Part shown: one piece after another, positions 45,500 through 54,547 of the stretch | Layout of the letters: every line of letters begins with the position of its first letter | How positions within the stretch are numbered: position 1 is the first letter of the stretch | Source: Clostridium chauvoei | GTDB taxonomy: Bacteria > Bacillota > Clostridia > Clostridiales > Clostridiaceae | Assembly: GCF_002327185.1 (NCBI RefSeq) | Contig: NZ_CP018624.1 | Span: forward strand, 1,860,001 to 1,924,000 | Direction: 5' to 3' | Length of the DNA: 64,000 bases | The notes under the pieces: generated by a model | What the model was told of the DNA's origin: nothing | Database searches by the model: none | Seen by the model: only the letters and a program-made list of their open reading frames with translations | Translations under genes and position numbers: made by a program

Positions 45500-47935
45500 C
45501 TAAGCCTTAAATCTTCTAAGTCTTAGAGCATTTAAAAGTACTGAAACCGAACTAAAACTCATTGCAGCAGCTGCTATCATTGGATTTAATAGTGGCCCTC
45601 CAAATATATGAAGTACTCCCATAGCTACTGGTATTCCAAGTATATTATATCCAAATGCCCAACCTAAATTCTCTTTTATATTTTTTATTGTAGCCTTACT
45701 TAATTTAATAGCTGTAGGAACATCCATTAAATCACTTCTCATAAGTACTATATCTGCTGATTCTATGGCTACATCTGTACCAGAGCCTATTGCTATACCT
45801 ATATCAGCTTGAACTAATGCTGGTGCGTCATTTATACCATCACCAACCATTCCTACTTTGCTACCATCATTTTGAAGTTTTTTTACTTCATTAGCTTTAT
45901 CTTCTGGAAGAACTTCCGCTAAAACTATATCTATCCCAACCTCTTTTGCTATTGCTTTAGCCGTTTTCTTATTATCACCTGTAATCATAGCAACTTTTAT
46001 TCCCATATTATGAAGGGTTTCTATTGCTTTTTTACTACTTGGCTTAACAGTATCTGCAACAGCTATAATTCCTGCTAAAATACCATCTATAGTTATATAC
46101 ATAGGTGTTTTTCCTTCATTAGCTAATCTATCTGATTTTTCTTCCATAGACACTATATCTATTTTCTTTTCTATCATTAATTTTTTGTTTCCTAAAAGGA
46201 TATTTTTATTATTAATTTCAACTTCAATACCCTGTCCTGGTATTGCATTAAAAGCTTGAATTTCTTTTAATTTTAATCCTCTTTCTTCTGCTCCTTTAAC
46301 TATAGCTTCTCCTAGAGGATGCTCTGACCCCTTTTCTGCACTTGCAGCCAAAGTTAGAATTTCATCTTCATTTAAATTGTTAGTTATTATATTAGTAACC
46401 TTTGGCTTACCTTCTGTTATTGTTCCTGTTTTATCAAATACTATTGTGTTTAACTTATAGGTAGTTTCTAGAGCTTCTCCACCTTTAATTAAAACACCAT
46501 TTTCAGCCCCTTTACCTGTACCAACCATAATTGCTGTTGGAGTTGCTAAACCTAAAGCGCAAGGGCAAGCTATTACTAAAACTGCTATAAAAATCGTTAA
46601 TGAGAATACTGTACTTTCACCAGCTATTAACCATGATACTGCTGCTAACACCGCAAGTCCTATTACTATCGGAACAAAATATGATGCTATTACATCTGCA
46701 AGCTTTGCTATTGGTGCTTTTGTACCTTGAGCTTCTTCTACTAATTTAACTATTTGTGCTAAAGCAGTATCTTTACCAACCTTTGTAGCTCTATATTTAA
46801 TAAAACCTGTCTTATTTATACTAGCTCCTATTACGGTACTACCTATAGTTTTTTCTACTGGTATGCTTTCTCCTGTAAGCATAGATTCATCAATAGATGT
46901 ATTTCCTTCTGTTACTTCACCATCAACTGGTAATTTTTCTCCTGGTTTAACTACAATTATGTCATTAACTATAACTTCATCTAAAGGTACTACTATTTCT
47001 TTATCATCCCTTATAATAGTCGCATTTTTAGGCGCTAATCCCATTAATGCTTTAATAGCTTGAGAAGTTTTTCCTTTTGAAATAGCCTCTAAATATTTCC
47101 CTAAAGTTATTAATGTTAAAATTACTGCTGCTGATTCGAAATATAAGTGCATGGCATAACTAGAATCACCACTAATTATTTTATATATTGCGAATATACC
47201 GTATATAAAAGCTGCTAATGTTCCCATAGAAATCAAAGAATCCATATTAGGACTTAATTTGAATAAATTTTTCAAACCTACTTTGTAGAATTTATATCCT
47301 ACTATCATAACTGGCAATGTTAATGCAACTTGTATTAATGCAAAATTTAATGGATTTATCATTGGATCAATAATCCTAGGAAGATACATTCCTCCCATAT
47401 GTCCCATACTTATTACTAGTAATGGTATAGTAAATATAATTGATGCTATAAATCTTATCATTAAAGCTTTTGATGGATCTATCTTTTTATTTTTTTCATT
47501 ATTTAACTTTTCTTCTTCTCTAATAAGCTTGTATCCTGCTTTATCTACAACGGCTTTTATATCACCAAAACCTAACATATCTTCATTATAAGAAATAGTT
47601 AAGCTTTCTGTTGCAAAATTCACAGCCGAAAGTTCTACCCCTTCTAATTTTTTAGTAACTCTTTCTACTCTATTAGCACATGCTGAACATGTCATTCCCT
47701 CTATTTTAAAAGTTGACGTTTTTATATTCTTTTTTATTGAATATCCAGCTTTAACTATAGCTTCTTCAATTTTATCTTTTGTTAATTTATTTTCATCAAA
47801 GGATACATTTAGAGTTTCTGTTGCAAAATTTACATTTGCTTCATTAATTCCATCTAGTTTACCTAGTACTCTTTCAATTCTATTTGCACATGCTGAACAT
47901 GTCATTCCTTCTATATTAAATAATTTTTTTTCCAT
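45500..47935 (-). CDS. copA: Copper-exporting P1B-type ATPase
   Basis: About 811 residues from the ATG at 47935, chosen because GAGGGAGGAGAA lies just upstream; an in-frame start eight codons earlier overlaps it. Two N-terminal metal domains each with MTCSACANR (near 10 and 78), actuator TGES, transmembrane CPC in [13 protein letters not shown], phosphorylation site DKTGT and hinge [10 protein letters not shown]. Pumps Cu(I) out across the cytoplasmic membrane. The ATG follows 35 bases after csoR. Confidence 0.95.
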   Translation of the reverse strand: MEKKLFNIEGMTCSACANRIERVLGKLDGINEANVNFATETLNVSFDENKLTKDKIEEAIVKAGYSIKKNIKTSTFKIEGMTCSACANRVERVTKKLEGVELSAVNFATESLTISYNEDMLGFGDIKAVVDKAGYKLIREEEKLNNEKNKKIDPSKALMIRFIASIIFTIPLLVISMGHMGGMYLPRIIDPMINPLNFALIQVALTLPVMIVGYKFYKVGLKNLFKLSPNMDSLISMGTLAAFIYGIFAIYKIISGDSSYAMHLYFESAAVILTLITLGKYLEAISKGKTSQAIKALMGLAPKNATIIRDDKEIVVPLDEVIVNDIIVVKPGEKLPVDGEVTEGNTSIDESMLTGESIPVEKTIGSTVIGASINKTGFIKYRATKVGKDTALAQIVKLVEEAQGTKAPIAKLADVIASYFVPIVIGLAVLAAVSWLIAGESTVFSLTIFIAVLVIACPCALGLATPTAIMVGTGKGAENGVLIKGGEALETTYKLNTIVFDKTGTITEGKPKVTNIITNNLNEDEILTLAASAEKGSEHPLGEAIVKGAEERGLKLKEIQAFNAIPGQGIEVEINNKNILLGNKKLMIEKKIDIVSMEEKSDRLANEGKTPMYITIDGILAGIIAVADTVKPSSKKAIETLHNMGIKVAMITGDNKKTAKAIAKEVGIDIVLAEVLPEDKANEVKKLQNDGSKVGMVGDGINDAPALVQADIGIAIGSGTDVAIESADIVLMRSDLMDVPTAIKLSKATIKNIKENLGWAFGYNILGIPVAMGVLHIFGGPLLNPMIAAAAMSFSSVSVLLNALRLRRFKA

Positions 47936-47970
47936 TTCTCCTCCCTCTTTAATTAGCAATTCTATCTTAC

Positions 47971-48237
47971 TTATTTAGAAAGTATTTTTTCTAATATTTT
48001 GTTTATCTCATCTATTTTTTCATCTCTATCATTGTTATCACAAGCTTCTTTAACACAGTGATTTAAATGACTTTTTAATATCATTAAATTAGCTTTTCTT
48101 AATAATGATTGTACTGCTAATACTTGATTTGAAACATCAATACAATATCTATCATCCTCAATCATTTTTATGATTCCTTCTAGTTGACCTTTAGCTATTT
48201 TTAATGGTTGTAATGCTTCTTTTTTATCCTTATTCAC
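47971..48237 (-). CDS. csoR: Copper-sensing repressor CsoR
   Basis: 88 residues. The Cu(I) ligands Cys32, His57 and Cys61 (YCIDV, SHLNHC) have the spacing of CsoR. The start is GTG at 48237, preceded by GGGGGGAGGAAAG. In this family, apo-CsoR represses the copper operon and Cu(I) releases it. Heads csoR-copA-copZ. Confidence 0.93.
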   Translation of the reverse strand: MNKDKKEALQPLKIAKGQLEGIIKMIEDDRYCIDVSNQVLAVQSLLRKANLMILKSHLNHCVKEACDNNDRDEKIDEINKILEKILSK

Positions 48238-48249
48238 AACTTTCCTCCC

Positions 48250-48268
48250 CCCACCCTAGGGGGTATAT
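48250..48268. promoter_or_regulatory. CsoR operator
   Basis: Minus strand TATACCCCCTAGGGTGGGG; the ACCCCCTAGGGT core is the G/C-rich palindrome of CsoR sites. It lies between the -10 element and the ribosome site. Confidence 0.85.
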
Positions 48269-48276
48269 TCAATTTC

Positions 48277-48304
48277 ATTATATATCTTTATTTTCAATTG
48301 TCAA
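48277..48304 (-). promoter_or_regulatory. Promoter of csoR-copA-copZ
   Basis: Minus strand TTGACA, 16 bases, TATAAT: a consensus housekeeping promoter that ends nine bases before the CsoR operator. Confidence 0.8.
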
Positions 48305-48358
48305 TCAATTCTTAATATTTATTAGACTATGACTTTTTATACTTAACTAAGTTTATTT

Positions 48359-49672
48359 TTAGCCAATACCACCATAAATTACTCCTAAAATTATTATAAT
48401 TATAGTAGCTGGAACAAATACATATTTACCAAATTTCATAAAATACATACCTAACTTTTTATATGCACCTTTGTTTAATCCTTCTAATGCTTTATCTGCA
48501 TCTATCATATAATAAAAAACAAAGGCTGTTATTACAGCACCTATTGGCGAGAATATTATTGTTATAAAATTTGTAAACTTATCAAATATATCTCCACTTA
48601 AGCTTAAAGGAATTGCTAAAATAAATGCTACAGTAGCTATAATTATAGTAGTTTTTTTCCTATTCCATTTCTTTAATGACATTACCGCTTCTACAGGTCC
48701 TTCTAGCATTGCTATTGATGATGAAATTGATGCAAAAATAATACTTAAGAAAAATAAAGTACTTATTAAATTCCCTAAATGCATAGTTTGAAATATACTT
48801 GGTACTGTAACAAATAATAATGCAGGTCCTGCTGTAGGACTTAATCCTAAAGCAAATACTGCTGGCATAATCATAAATGCTGCTAGTAATGCTGATAATG
48901 TATCAAAAAGAGCTGTACTTATAGCACAACTAGGTATATCAAATTTATCATTTGCGTAACTACCACAAACAACCATACAACATCCTGTAAGTGATACAGT
49001 AAAAAATGCTTGTCCCATGGCCATTACCCAAGTTTTTGCTTTTAATAAATATGTCCAATCTGGTTTTAAAAGATATTTTATTCCCTCTGAAGATCCTGGT
49101 AAACTAAGAGATTTAAAAATTAAAACTATAAATATTACAAATAATAATGGAATAATTATTTTATTAATTTTCTCTATTCCTTTAGATACTCCAAAGCTAA
49201 CTATTATTAATGTTATTATTACTGCTAATGCATGCCAAAATACAGTACTATTGCTATTTGTGAAAGCTGTAAAATAAGCTTCTGTATTTATATTGCTTAT
49301 TTCACCTGTTAAACTTATAAAAAAATATTTTAATACCCAGCCAATAACAACTGTATAAAACATAAATATACCTGTTAACCCCAAGGTTGGTATTACTGAT
49401 ATTATCCTTCCCCCTTTTAGATTTTTTTCTTTAAATACTTTTCTTATAGCTCCTAATGACCCTTTTTTATATTGTCTTCCAAAAGAAAATTCAGTAATTA
49501 GTCCAACAGTCCCAAGAATAAGTACAAATAGAAAATACGGAATTAAAAATGCTGCTCCTCCATTTTCCCCAAGTTTATACGGAAACATCCATATATTCCC
49601 TAGCCCTATTGCTGCTCCAACACATGATAATACAAATCCTAATTTACTAGAAAAACTCTCTCTTTTTGCCAT
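48359..49672 (-). CDS. Sodium-dependent amino-acid transporter (NSS family), probable phenylalanine/aromatic
   Basis: 437 residues with 11 or so transmembrane helices. GFVLSCVGAAIGLGNIWMFPY at about 12-32 is the sodium- and substrate-binding TM1 of NSS transporters (MhsT/LeuT family), followed by GGAAFLIPYF. The length and loss of the 12th helix are common in bacterial members. Family members import amino acids with Na+. The substrate is not readable from the protein alone; the Phe-rich leader peptide upstream suggests phenylalanine. Ribosome site AGGAGGAATTTATA. Confidence 0.87.
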   Translation of the reverse strand: MAKRESFSSKLGFVLSCVGAAIGLGNIWMFPYKLGENGGAAFLIPYFLFVLILGTVGLITEFSFGRQYKKGSLGAIRKVFKEKNLKGGRIISVIPTLGLTGIFMFYTVVIGWVLKYFFISLTGEISNINTEAYFTAFTNSNSTVFWHALAVIITLIIVSFGVSKGIEKINKIIIPLLFVIFIVLIFKSLSLPGSSEGIKYLLKPDWTYLLKAKTWVMAMGQAFFTVSLTGCCMVVCGSYANDKFDIPSCAISTALFDTLSALLAAFMIMPAVFALGLSPTAGPALLFVTVPSIFQTMHLGNLISTLFFLSIIFASISSSIAMLEGPVEAVMSLKKWNRKKTTIIIATVAFILAIPLSLSGDIFDKFTNFITIIFSPIGAVITAFVFYYMIDADKALEGLNKGAYKKLGMYFMKFGKYVFVPATIIIIILGVIYGGIG

Positions 49673-49710
49673 TATAAATTCCTCCTAGAATTTTATTTCT
49701 TATAAAATAA

Positions 49711-49741
49711 AAAAGCCCTATAGCATATGCTATAAAGCTTT
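49711..49741 (-). terminator. Second leader terminator before the NSS transporter
   Basis: Minus strand AAAGC...TATAGCATATGCTATA...GCTTTTTTA. The core TATAGCATATGCTATA is a 16-base perfect palindrome, and the exit is T-rich. Lies about 40 bases before the transporter start. Confidence 0.75.
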
Positions 49742-49756
49742 AAACCTAGGATAATA

Positions 49757-49785
49757 AAAGCCTCATAGCATTACCTATGAGGCTT
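49757..49785 (-). terminator. Attenuator terminator before the NSS transporter
   Basis: Minus strand AAGCCTCATAG, loop, CTATGAGGCTTTTATT. Its 5' arm can instead pair with CTATGATGGCT at 49812-49822 (ten pairs with one bulged T), which would prevent termination. Confidence 0.85.
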
Positions 49786-49817
49786 AATTTTACTCAATCA
49801 CAAAAATCCTTAGCCAT

Positions 49818-49858
49818 CATAGATACAAAACACTTAGTCTGTGTGGTTTGCATCTATG
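49818..49858 (-). promoter_or_regulatory. Pause/anti-antiterminator hairpin of the Phe attenuator
   Basis: Minus strand CATAGATGCAAA pairs with TTTGTATCTATG (12 pairs, one G-T). Its 3' arm shares CTATG with the antiterminator segment, and its 5' arm (TGCAAACC, 49845-49852) can pair with GGTTTGTG (49879-49886), which directly follows the leader-peptide stop codon. Confidence 0.75.
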
Positions 49859-49886
49859 ACATTTAATAATACAATAAACACAAACC

Positions 49887-49955
49887 CTATCTAAAGAAGC
49901 TAAAGAAAAAGTTATTATTCAATTTTGAATTATTTAAAACTCTTTTTATGTTCAT
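49887..49955 (-). CDS. Phe-rich leader peptide (pheL-like)
   Basis: 22 codons: MNIKRVLNNSKLNNN followed by FFFSFFR and TAG. Five of the last seven residues are Phe, closely recalling the FFFAFFF block of E. coli PheL. CAGGAGATAATATT precedes the ATG. The stop codon is immediately followed by a segment that can start the alternative RNA folds. The expected role is to let a ribosome stalled at Phe codons switch the downstream terminator off. Too short and too well placed to be a normal protein gene. Confidence 0.75.
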   Translation of the reverse strand: MNIKRVLNNSKLNNNFFFSFFR

Positions 49956-49986
49956 AATATTATCTCCTGTTTGTAGATTTTTAATT

Positions 49987-50015
49987 ATAATAACACTTCT
50001 TTTTTCTACTGTCAA
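49987..50015 (-). promoter_or_regulatory. Promoter of the attenuated transporter gene
   Basis: Minus strand TTGACA, 17 bases, TATTAT. Transcription would start about 25 bases before the leader-peptide ATG, giving a leader of about 300 nucleotides. Confidence 0.8.
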
Positions 50016-50039
50016 TATATTCCTGTTAAATTTATGATT

Positions 50040-50222
50040 TTACTTATTTTCTTGAATTACTTTTTTTAATTTATTTTGTACTAGCCACAATTTTTTTTGC
50101 TTTCTATTGCAAGCTACCATTTGGTTTTTATTATTTTTATTTGCATCAATTAATTTTATATAATGCTCATCAGCAATTTTTAATGCATCCTCTATTACTA
50201 AAAGTTCTTCTTTAGTAAACAT
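50040..50222 (-). CDS. Small conserved-looking protein, 60 residues, unknown
   Basis: MFTKEELLVIEDALKIADEH opening; the rest is helical, Lys/Asn-rich and ends in a basic amphipathic helix (KLWLVQNKLKKVIQENK). Ribosome site GGAGGGATAGT makes it a likely real gene. No membrane segment. I do not recognise the family; short helical proteins of this type are common in Clostridium genomes. Confidence 0.65.
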   Translation of the reverse strand: MFTKEELLVIEDALKIADEHYIKLIDANKNNKNQMVACNRKQKKLWLVQNKLKKVIQENK

Positions 50223-50407
50223 ACTATCCCTCCGTTAAGCAATTTATAGATAATATTATAACATAAATTTAAATATCATCATCTAATAAATCTTCACTTC
50301 ATTTATTTTTCCATTTAATTCTACCATAAGAATATATTTTTTCCTTAATATTTTTAGATTATATGTAAAAACTAATACAGAAAATTTATTATTTTAGGAG
50401 GATTATT

Positions 50408-50554
50408 ATGAATAGTAAGGGTTGTTATAATTCACATGAAAAATCATCCCCAGATCCAACATCAAATAATTATGAAAAAGAAATAAAAAATAAAACAAAA
50501 GCTAAAACCCCTTATGGAGAAGATGAACCATCTCCTCGTACAACATATAAATAA
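50408..50554 (+). CDS. Small hydrophilic protein, 48 residues, unknown
   Basis: AGGAGGATTATT then ATG: begins MNSKGCYNSHEKSSPDPTSN and ends GEDEPSPRTTYK. Very polar, one cysteine, no membrane segment; probably disordered. The excellent ribosome site and the terminator placed directly after the stop support a real gene. Such Ser/Pro/Lys-rich small proteins occur in Clostridial spores, but no SASP or other motif is present, so this is only a guess. Confidence 0.6.
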   Translation: MNSKGCYNSHEKSSPDPTSNNYEKEIKNKTKAKTPYGEDEPSPRTTYK

Positions 50555-50564
50555 TTATAAAATT

Positions 50565-50602
50565 ATAGCCTAGAGTATAAATTTAATATTACTCTAGGCT
50601 AT
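50565..50602. terminator. Bidirectional terminator
   Basis: ATAGCCTAGAGTA (50565-50577) pairs with TACTCTAGGCTAT (50590-50602); serves the small plus-strand gene and the convergent oleate hydratase gene. Confidence 0.75.
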
Positions 50603-50606
50603 ATTA

Positions 50607-52346
50607 TTATCTATAAGAAGTCTTTAATGCTTCCTTTAAAATCTTAGGATCTTTTTTATATTGAGTTACAGGAATCACTTTTTTATGTTTAACATTGAAA
50701 AGAGTATAAATAGCAATTCTTGCTGCACGTACAGAATATTCTTCTGTAAACACCATATCTTCTGGAATTTCAACAAATTGACTAATCATCGCAAAGTTTG
50801 TTGACCCTTTTGGTATTACCTCTGGTCTATCACTCATTTTACGAGGTTGGAATTGAGCATCTATATAAGGCATCATACATGGAATAACATTTACTATAGT
50901 ATCTTTTATTTCATCTAACTTATCTTCCATATGTAAATGATGTAAAAGTTCTATTAAGATTTCTTCACCAGTACAATCACGCATAGGTTTTTTTACGTAA
51001 TCTCCAATATTATTTGTGTATAATCCATATCCCCAAAAAATTGTTGTATCTAAAGGCTGATTTTTAAAGTGTGGTTGAGCTGCCACAACTATACTCATCA
51101 ACCAACTTGAATCTTTAAAGGTCATTAATGCTCCACTTCCTGGAATATTCCCTGAAAATTTCTCTATTAACTTTAATAATTTATTTCCTTTGCAAGTTAC
51201 AGTAAAGCTTTCCCAATTTGTTTCTTCTGGATTTCTAAAGAAAGGTTCTGGATTACCAAGACCTATTTTCTTTTTAGCTATCTTACTCCAAAGATTACTT
51301 GATATTGGATTATCAGGTCTATATTCTGGAGGAGTATTAAAGTCTCCTAATGTTGTACTGTCAGTCATACATCCATTAGTCATTATACAAACATCTTCTT
51401 CTTTTAATTCTATAACTTTTTCGCCTTCGCTATCTTCTAAATGTATTGCTGTTACTGTTATTCCTTCTGATGGTTTAAAATCTAAATCTGTTACAGTTGC
51501 ATTAATACTAAAGTCAACATTAAATTTATCTAAATATGCTTTTAATGGAAGTATAACAGATTCATATTGATTGTATGGAGTTCTAGTAACTCCTTCTAAA
51601 GTTTCAATACGAGAAAACTCAAAAATCATACGTTCCATATAACGCTTGAATTCAAATAAACTAGACCATTTTTGAAAAGCAAAAGTAGTTTGCCACATAT
51701 ACCAAAAATTAGTTTTAAAGAAATGTGGAGTATGCCTAAACCATTGTTCTATAGTCATATTATCTAATTTTTCTTCTGGAGTAATAATTAATTTACCAAG
51801 TGCCATACGATCTTCATTATTAAATCCCATACTAGTTACATCTTGAATTATTCCATATTTATCAACTAAACGTGCTTGTGCATGAGTTGGGTGTAAATGA
51901 TCAAAGTTTAATATTTCTTCTGTAACACTTTTATTAGGATAATCTAAAGATGGGATACTTGAAAATAACTCCCAGAAATTTTCATAGGTTTCTTCATTTA
52001 ACATTCGTCCCCCACGACATATAAATCCATTTTCAGCATCACCACTACCATCATTGCTTCCACCTAAAATATGCATACCTTCTATAATATGAATATTTTC
52101 ACCTTTAAAATTACAATCTCTTATTAAGTAAGCAGCTCCTGCTAAAGATGCTAATCCTCCACCTATAAAATAAACTTGCTTGTCCCCGTGATCCATATAA
52201 GTAAATGGTAACGTCTCTATTTCTGCTTTGTGTTTTATCTTTTTTGTGGCTATTGTAGCTATTGTAGCTGCACTTGCTACTGCTCCTACAGCAAGTAAGA
52301 TGTTCTTATTATTAATTTTTGAATTATTTTTTGGTTTATTCCTCAT
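50607..52346 (-). CDS. ohyA: Oleate hydratase (MCRA family)
   Basis: 579 residues. The FAD fold VYFIGGGLASLAGAAYLIRD lies at about 53-72, followed by EGMHILGGSNDGSG, and CRGGRMLNEETYENFWELFS is a hallmark of the family. Adds water across the cis-9 double bond of unsaturated fatty acids to give 10-hydroxy products, a detoxification step. Residues 1-45 are an extra N-terminal part with a hydrophobic stretch (ILLAVGAVASAATIATIA) that probably anchors it to the membrane. Single gene. Confidence 0.93.
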   Translation of the reverse strand: MRNKPKNNSKINNKNILLAVGAVASAATIATIATKKIKHKAEIETLPFTYMDHGDKQVYFIGGGLASLAGAAYLIRDCNFKGENIHIIEGMHILGGSNDGSGDAENGFICRGGRMLNEETYENFWELFSSIPSLDYPNKSVTEEILNFDHLHPTHAQARLVDKYGIIQDVTSMGFNNEDRMALGKLIITPEEKLDNMTIEQWFRHTPHFFKTNFWYMWQTTFAFQKWSSLFEFKRYMERMIFEFSRIETLEGVTRTPYNQYESVILPLKAYLDKFNVDFSINATVTDLDFKPSEGITVTAIHLEDSEGEKVIELKEEDVCIMTNGCMTDSTTLGDFNTPPEYRPDNPISSNLWSKIAKKKIGLGNPEPFFRNPEETNWESFTVTCKGNKLLKLIEKFSGNIPGSGALMTFKDSSWLMSIVVAAQPHFKNQPLDTTIFWGYGLYTNNIGDYVKKPMRDCTGEEILIELLHHLHMEDKLDEIKDTIVNVIPCMMPYIDAQFQPRKMSDRPEVIPKGSTNFAMISQFVEIPEDMVFTEEYSVRAARIAIYTLFNVKHKKVIPVTQYKKDPKILKEALKTSYR

Positions 52347-52456
52347 AAAACATGCCTCAACTTTCTGCTGATTATTAGTAATTTTTATTACTTATTCTAT
52401 AGTGTTGCTATATTAAATTAATTTATACAACTTTATTTTTTATTTCCAACTAAAAA

Positions 52457-52490
52457 AAGACTAAAGCTAGAATAAACTAGTTTTAGTCTT
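52457..52490 (-). terminator. Terminator after the amphipathic protein gene
   Basis: AAGACTAAAGCTAG and CTAGTTTTAGTCTT with one mismatch; T-run on the minus-strand exit. Confidence 0.8.
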
Positions 52491-52505
52491 AAGTTAAAAG
52501 TAATT

Positions 52506-53567
52506 TTATGCAAATGCTATGTCTCCAAATTCATTTCTAACTATTTCATCTGCTTCATTATAATCTCTTTTAATGTTTCCATAACCTTCTTTTATTGCAT
52601 TTACACTATTTTTTATACCCTTATCTAATGAATCAATAACTTCAGTTGTAGCATCTGCTATAGTTGTTTTTAATTCACTAGCTGTATTTTTAATATCTGT
52701 TGCTATTGTTTTAACATTTTCTACTACAGCTTTACTACATGTAACTACTGTCTTTGCTGTTTCTTTACATAAATTAACTGATGATTCTACTGCTGTTATA
52801 GTCTTCTTATAATCTTCTGAAATAGATTTATATCCAGTTTTTAAAGATTCACTAATATTTTCAATACCTTCTTTTGCAGCATAGAATCCTGTTCCTATAG
52901 CTGAAGCTGTTCCTGTTACCTTCCCTATTATTCCAATTGATGGATCTGAAATAGTAAGTTTTATAGTTGCTACACTTGCACCTATTTTAGTTGCCATTTT
53001 AGTTGCTTCTTTTCCTACTGTTACAGCTGTCTTAACTCCAGTACTTACCATAGATGTTACTGAATTTTTAATTTCTAATACAGAATCCTTAAGTTGGGCG
53101 GCAGTAGTTGTAACTTGTTTTACTGTAGCTGAAATTTTCTCTGCTGTATCTGTTACCCTAGCTTCTACTGATTTAGCTAATTTCATTGTTTTTTCAGTAA
53201 CTTCATTAAATGTATCCTTAATTTTAGTACTTACTTTAGAAACTGTATTTTTAACATTTTCGCTTACAGTAACAACTGTCTTCTTAACATTATCACATAC
53301 AGATGTAGCAAATTTAGTAATTGCACCTCCAACCTTGTTAAATTTGCTTAATATAGATGACTTAGTATTTGCAACAGAAGTACTTACAGCATCATTATCT
53401 TTTTTATTATTAACTGATATATTGTTAATAACATCCTCCTTATACTTATCTACTTCTGTCTTAGTATTAGTAACATTTAAATTATTTTTAGTTTTCACTT
53501 CAGAATTTTTATTACTAGTACCTTGTAAATTTCCTAAATTCATTCCTACACTACATTTTGTTATCAT
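52506..53567 (-). CDS. Long amphipathic helical protein, unknown
   Basis: 353 residues. After a Asn/Lys-rich 75-residue N-terminus, residues 75-330 are nearly continuous Thr/Val/Lys/Ala-rich helix with loose 11- and 22-residue periodicity (NVKKTVVTVSENVKNTVSKV, KSVEARVTDTAEKISATVKQ). A more hydrophobic glycine-rich patch near 210-240 (GIIGKVTGTASAIGTGFYAA) interrupts it. The pattern recalls apolipoprotein, LEA or phasin-like amphipathic proteins that coat lipid or polymer surfaces. No signal peptide. No family recognised. Ribosome site AGGAGAGATAACT. Confidence 0.7.
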   Translation of the reverse strand: MITKCSVGMNLGNLQGTSNKNSEVKTKNNLNVTNTKTEVDKYKEDVINNISVNNKKDNDAVSTSVANTKSSILSKFNKVGGAITKFATSVCDNVKKTVVTVSENVKNTVSKVSTKIKDTFNEVTEKTMKLAKSVEARVTDTAEKISATVKQVTTTAAQLKDSVLEIKNSVTSMVSTGVKTAVTVGKEATKMATKIGASVATIKLTISDPSIGIIGKVTGTASAIGTGFYAAKEGIENISESLKTGYKSISEDYKKTITAVESSVNLCKETAKTVVTCSKAVVENVKTIATDIKNTASELKTTIADATTEVIDSLDKGIKNSVNAIKEGYGNIKRDYNEADEIVRNEFGDIAFA

Positions 53568-53632
53568 AGTTATCTCTCCTTTTTAATAAAATTTATTTAT
53601 ATAAACATCTTTAATGATGTATATACCTTATT

Positions 53633-54322
53633 TTAATACCTGGCTTGTCCATAACTTGAATATGAATTTATTTTTCCTAAAACAAACTCATCTTCTAAAA
53701 CAAATTCTCCATCTACAAATAATTTTATTGCCCACTTTCCACTTGGATAATTTCTTTTAGAATTTTGTAACTCAATCCAAAACCAAATATCTATAGGCTT
53801 ATTTTCTTCTCCTTTAGGAGTAAATAAGATATTTTCTGAACTATCAAAAATTTCTCCATTTGGTGTAACCCATATAGCTGTAACAGCATGTATTCCTGTT
53901 ACATTAGTAAATTGAAATCTTGTTACTACTTTTTTATCCATTGTTATATCAAAATCTTTTTTATTTATAGGCACATATTGATCATATACATTTGCTGTAA
54001 TATTATATTTTTCTATGTTAACTGTATATTCAGTATTGTTATATAATCTATCATCATTCTCATTAATCATAATTACTGAATATATTTCATCATTTACATG
54101 CGGTAAATATATATTAGCTGTAGGATCATTTAATTTTAGCCTATCATTGATAATAAACTTATAGTAATGCTCTCCTGATGATAAATTTATATCTAATACC
54201 CATTTATCATTTTCTTTTTTCATTGCTCCTGAATTAACATCATAATTATTAAATGAACCTATTACTGAAACTTTATTAATAATTAAATCCCCATTATCCT
54301 TATATTCAAACCTTATATTCAT
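53633..54322 (-). CDS. CBM48/AMPK-type glycogen-binding domain protein
   Basis: 229 residues. The first 90 are an isoamylase-N/AMPK-beta type carbohydrate module: NKVSVIGSFNNYD, then MKKENDKWVLDINLSSGEHY, YKFIINDRLKLNDPTAN. The remaining 130 are beta-rich with an extra immunoglobulin-like segment (VTRFQFTNVTGIHAVTAIWV) and no catalytic domain. Cytoplasmic; probably binds glycogen or another alpha-glucan. It lies 66 bases upstream of the amphipathic-protein gene and may be co-transcribed with it. Confidence 0.8.
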   Translation of the reverse strand: MNIRFEYKDNGDLIINKVSVIGSFNNYDVNSGAMKKENDKWVLDINLSSGEHYYKFIINDRLKLNDPTANIYLPHVNDEIYSVIMINENDDRLYNNTEYTVNIEKYNITANVYDQYVPINKKDFDITMDKKVVTRFQFTNVTGIHAVTAIWVTPNGEIFDSSENILFTPKGEENKPIDIWFWIELQNSKRNYPSGKWAIKLFVDGEFVLEDEFVLGKINSYSSYGQARY

Positions 54323-54547
54323 ATATAGCCTCCTTTTAAAATAATATTTTATTTGATTATATACTTTTATTAAAATTTTGTAAATATTTGACTTGTTTTG
54401 TTGTTTTTTTAATTTTCAAACAATATTAAGGTTTTTATTCCACATTATTAATTTATAAGCACATTAATTATCTACTTATAAATAATTAATTTTTCTCTAT
54501 TATGATATAATATTTTCATATAATAATTTAATATAAAGGAGATACTT

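Noticed and set aside
52506-53567. Phage tail or toxin-like protein suggested by repeats.
   Set aside because: No phage neighbours, secretion signal or toxin domain; composition fits an intracellular amphipathic helical protein better.
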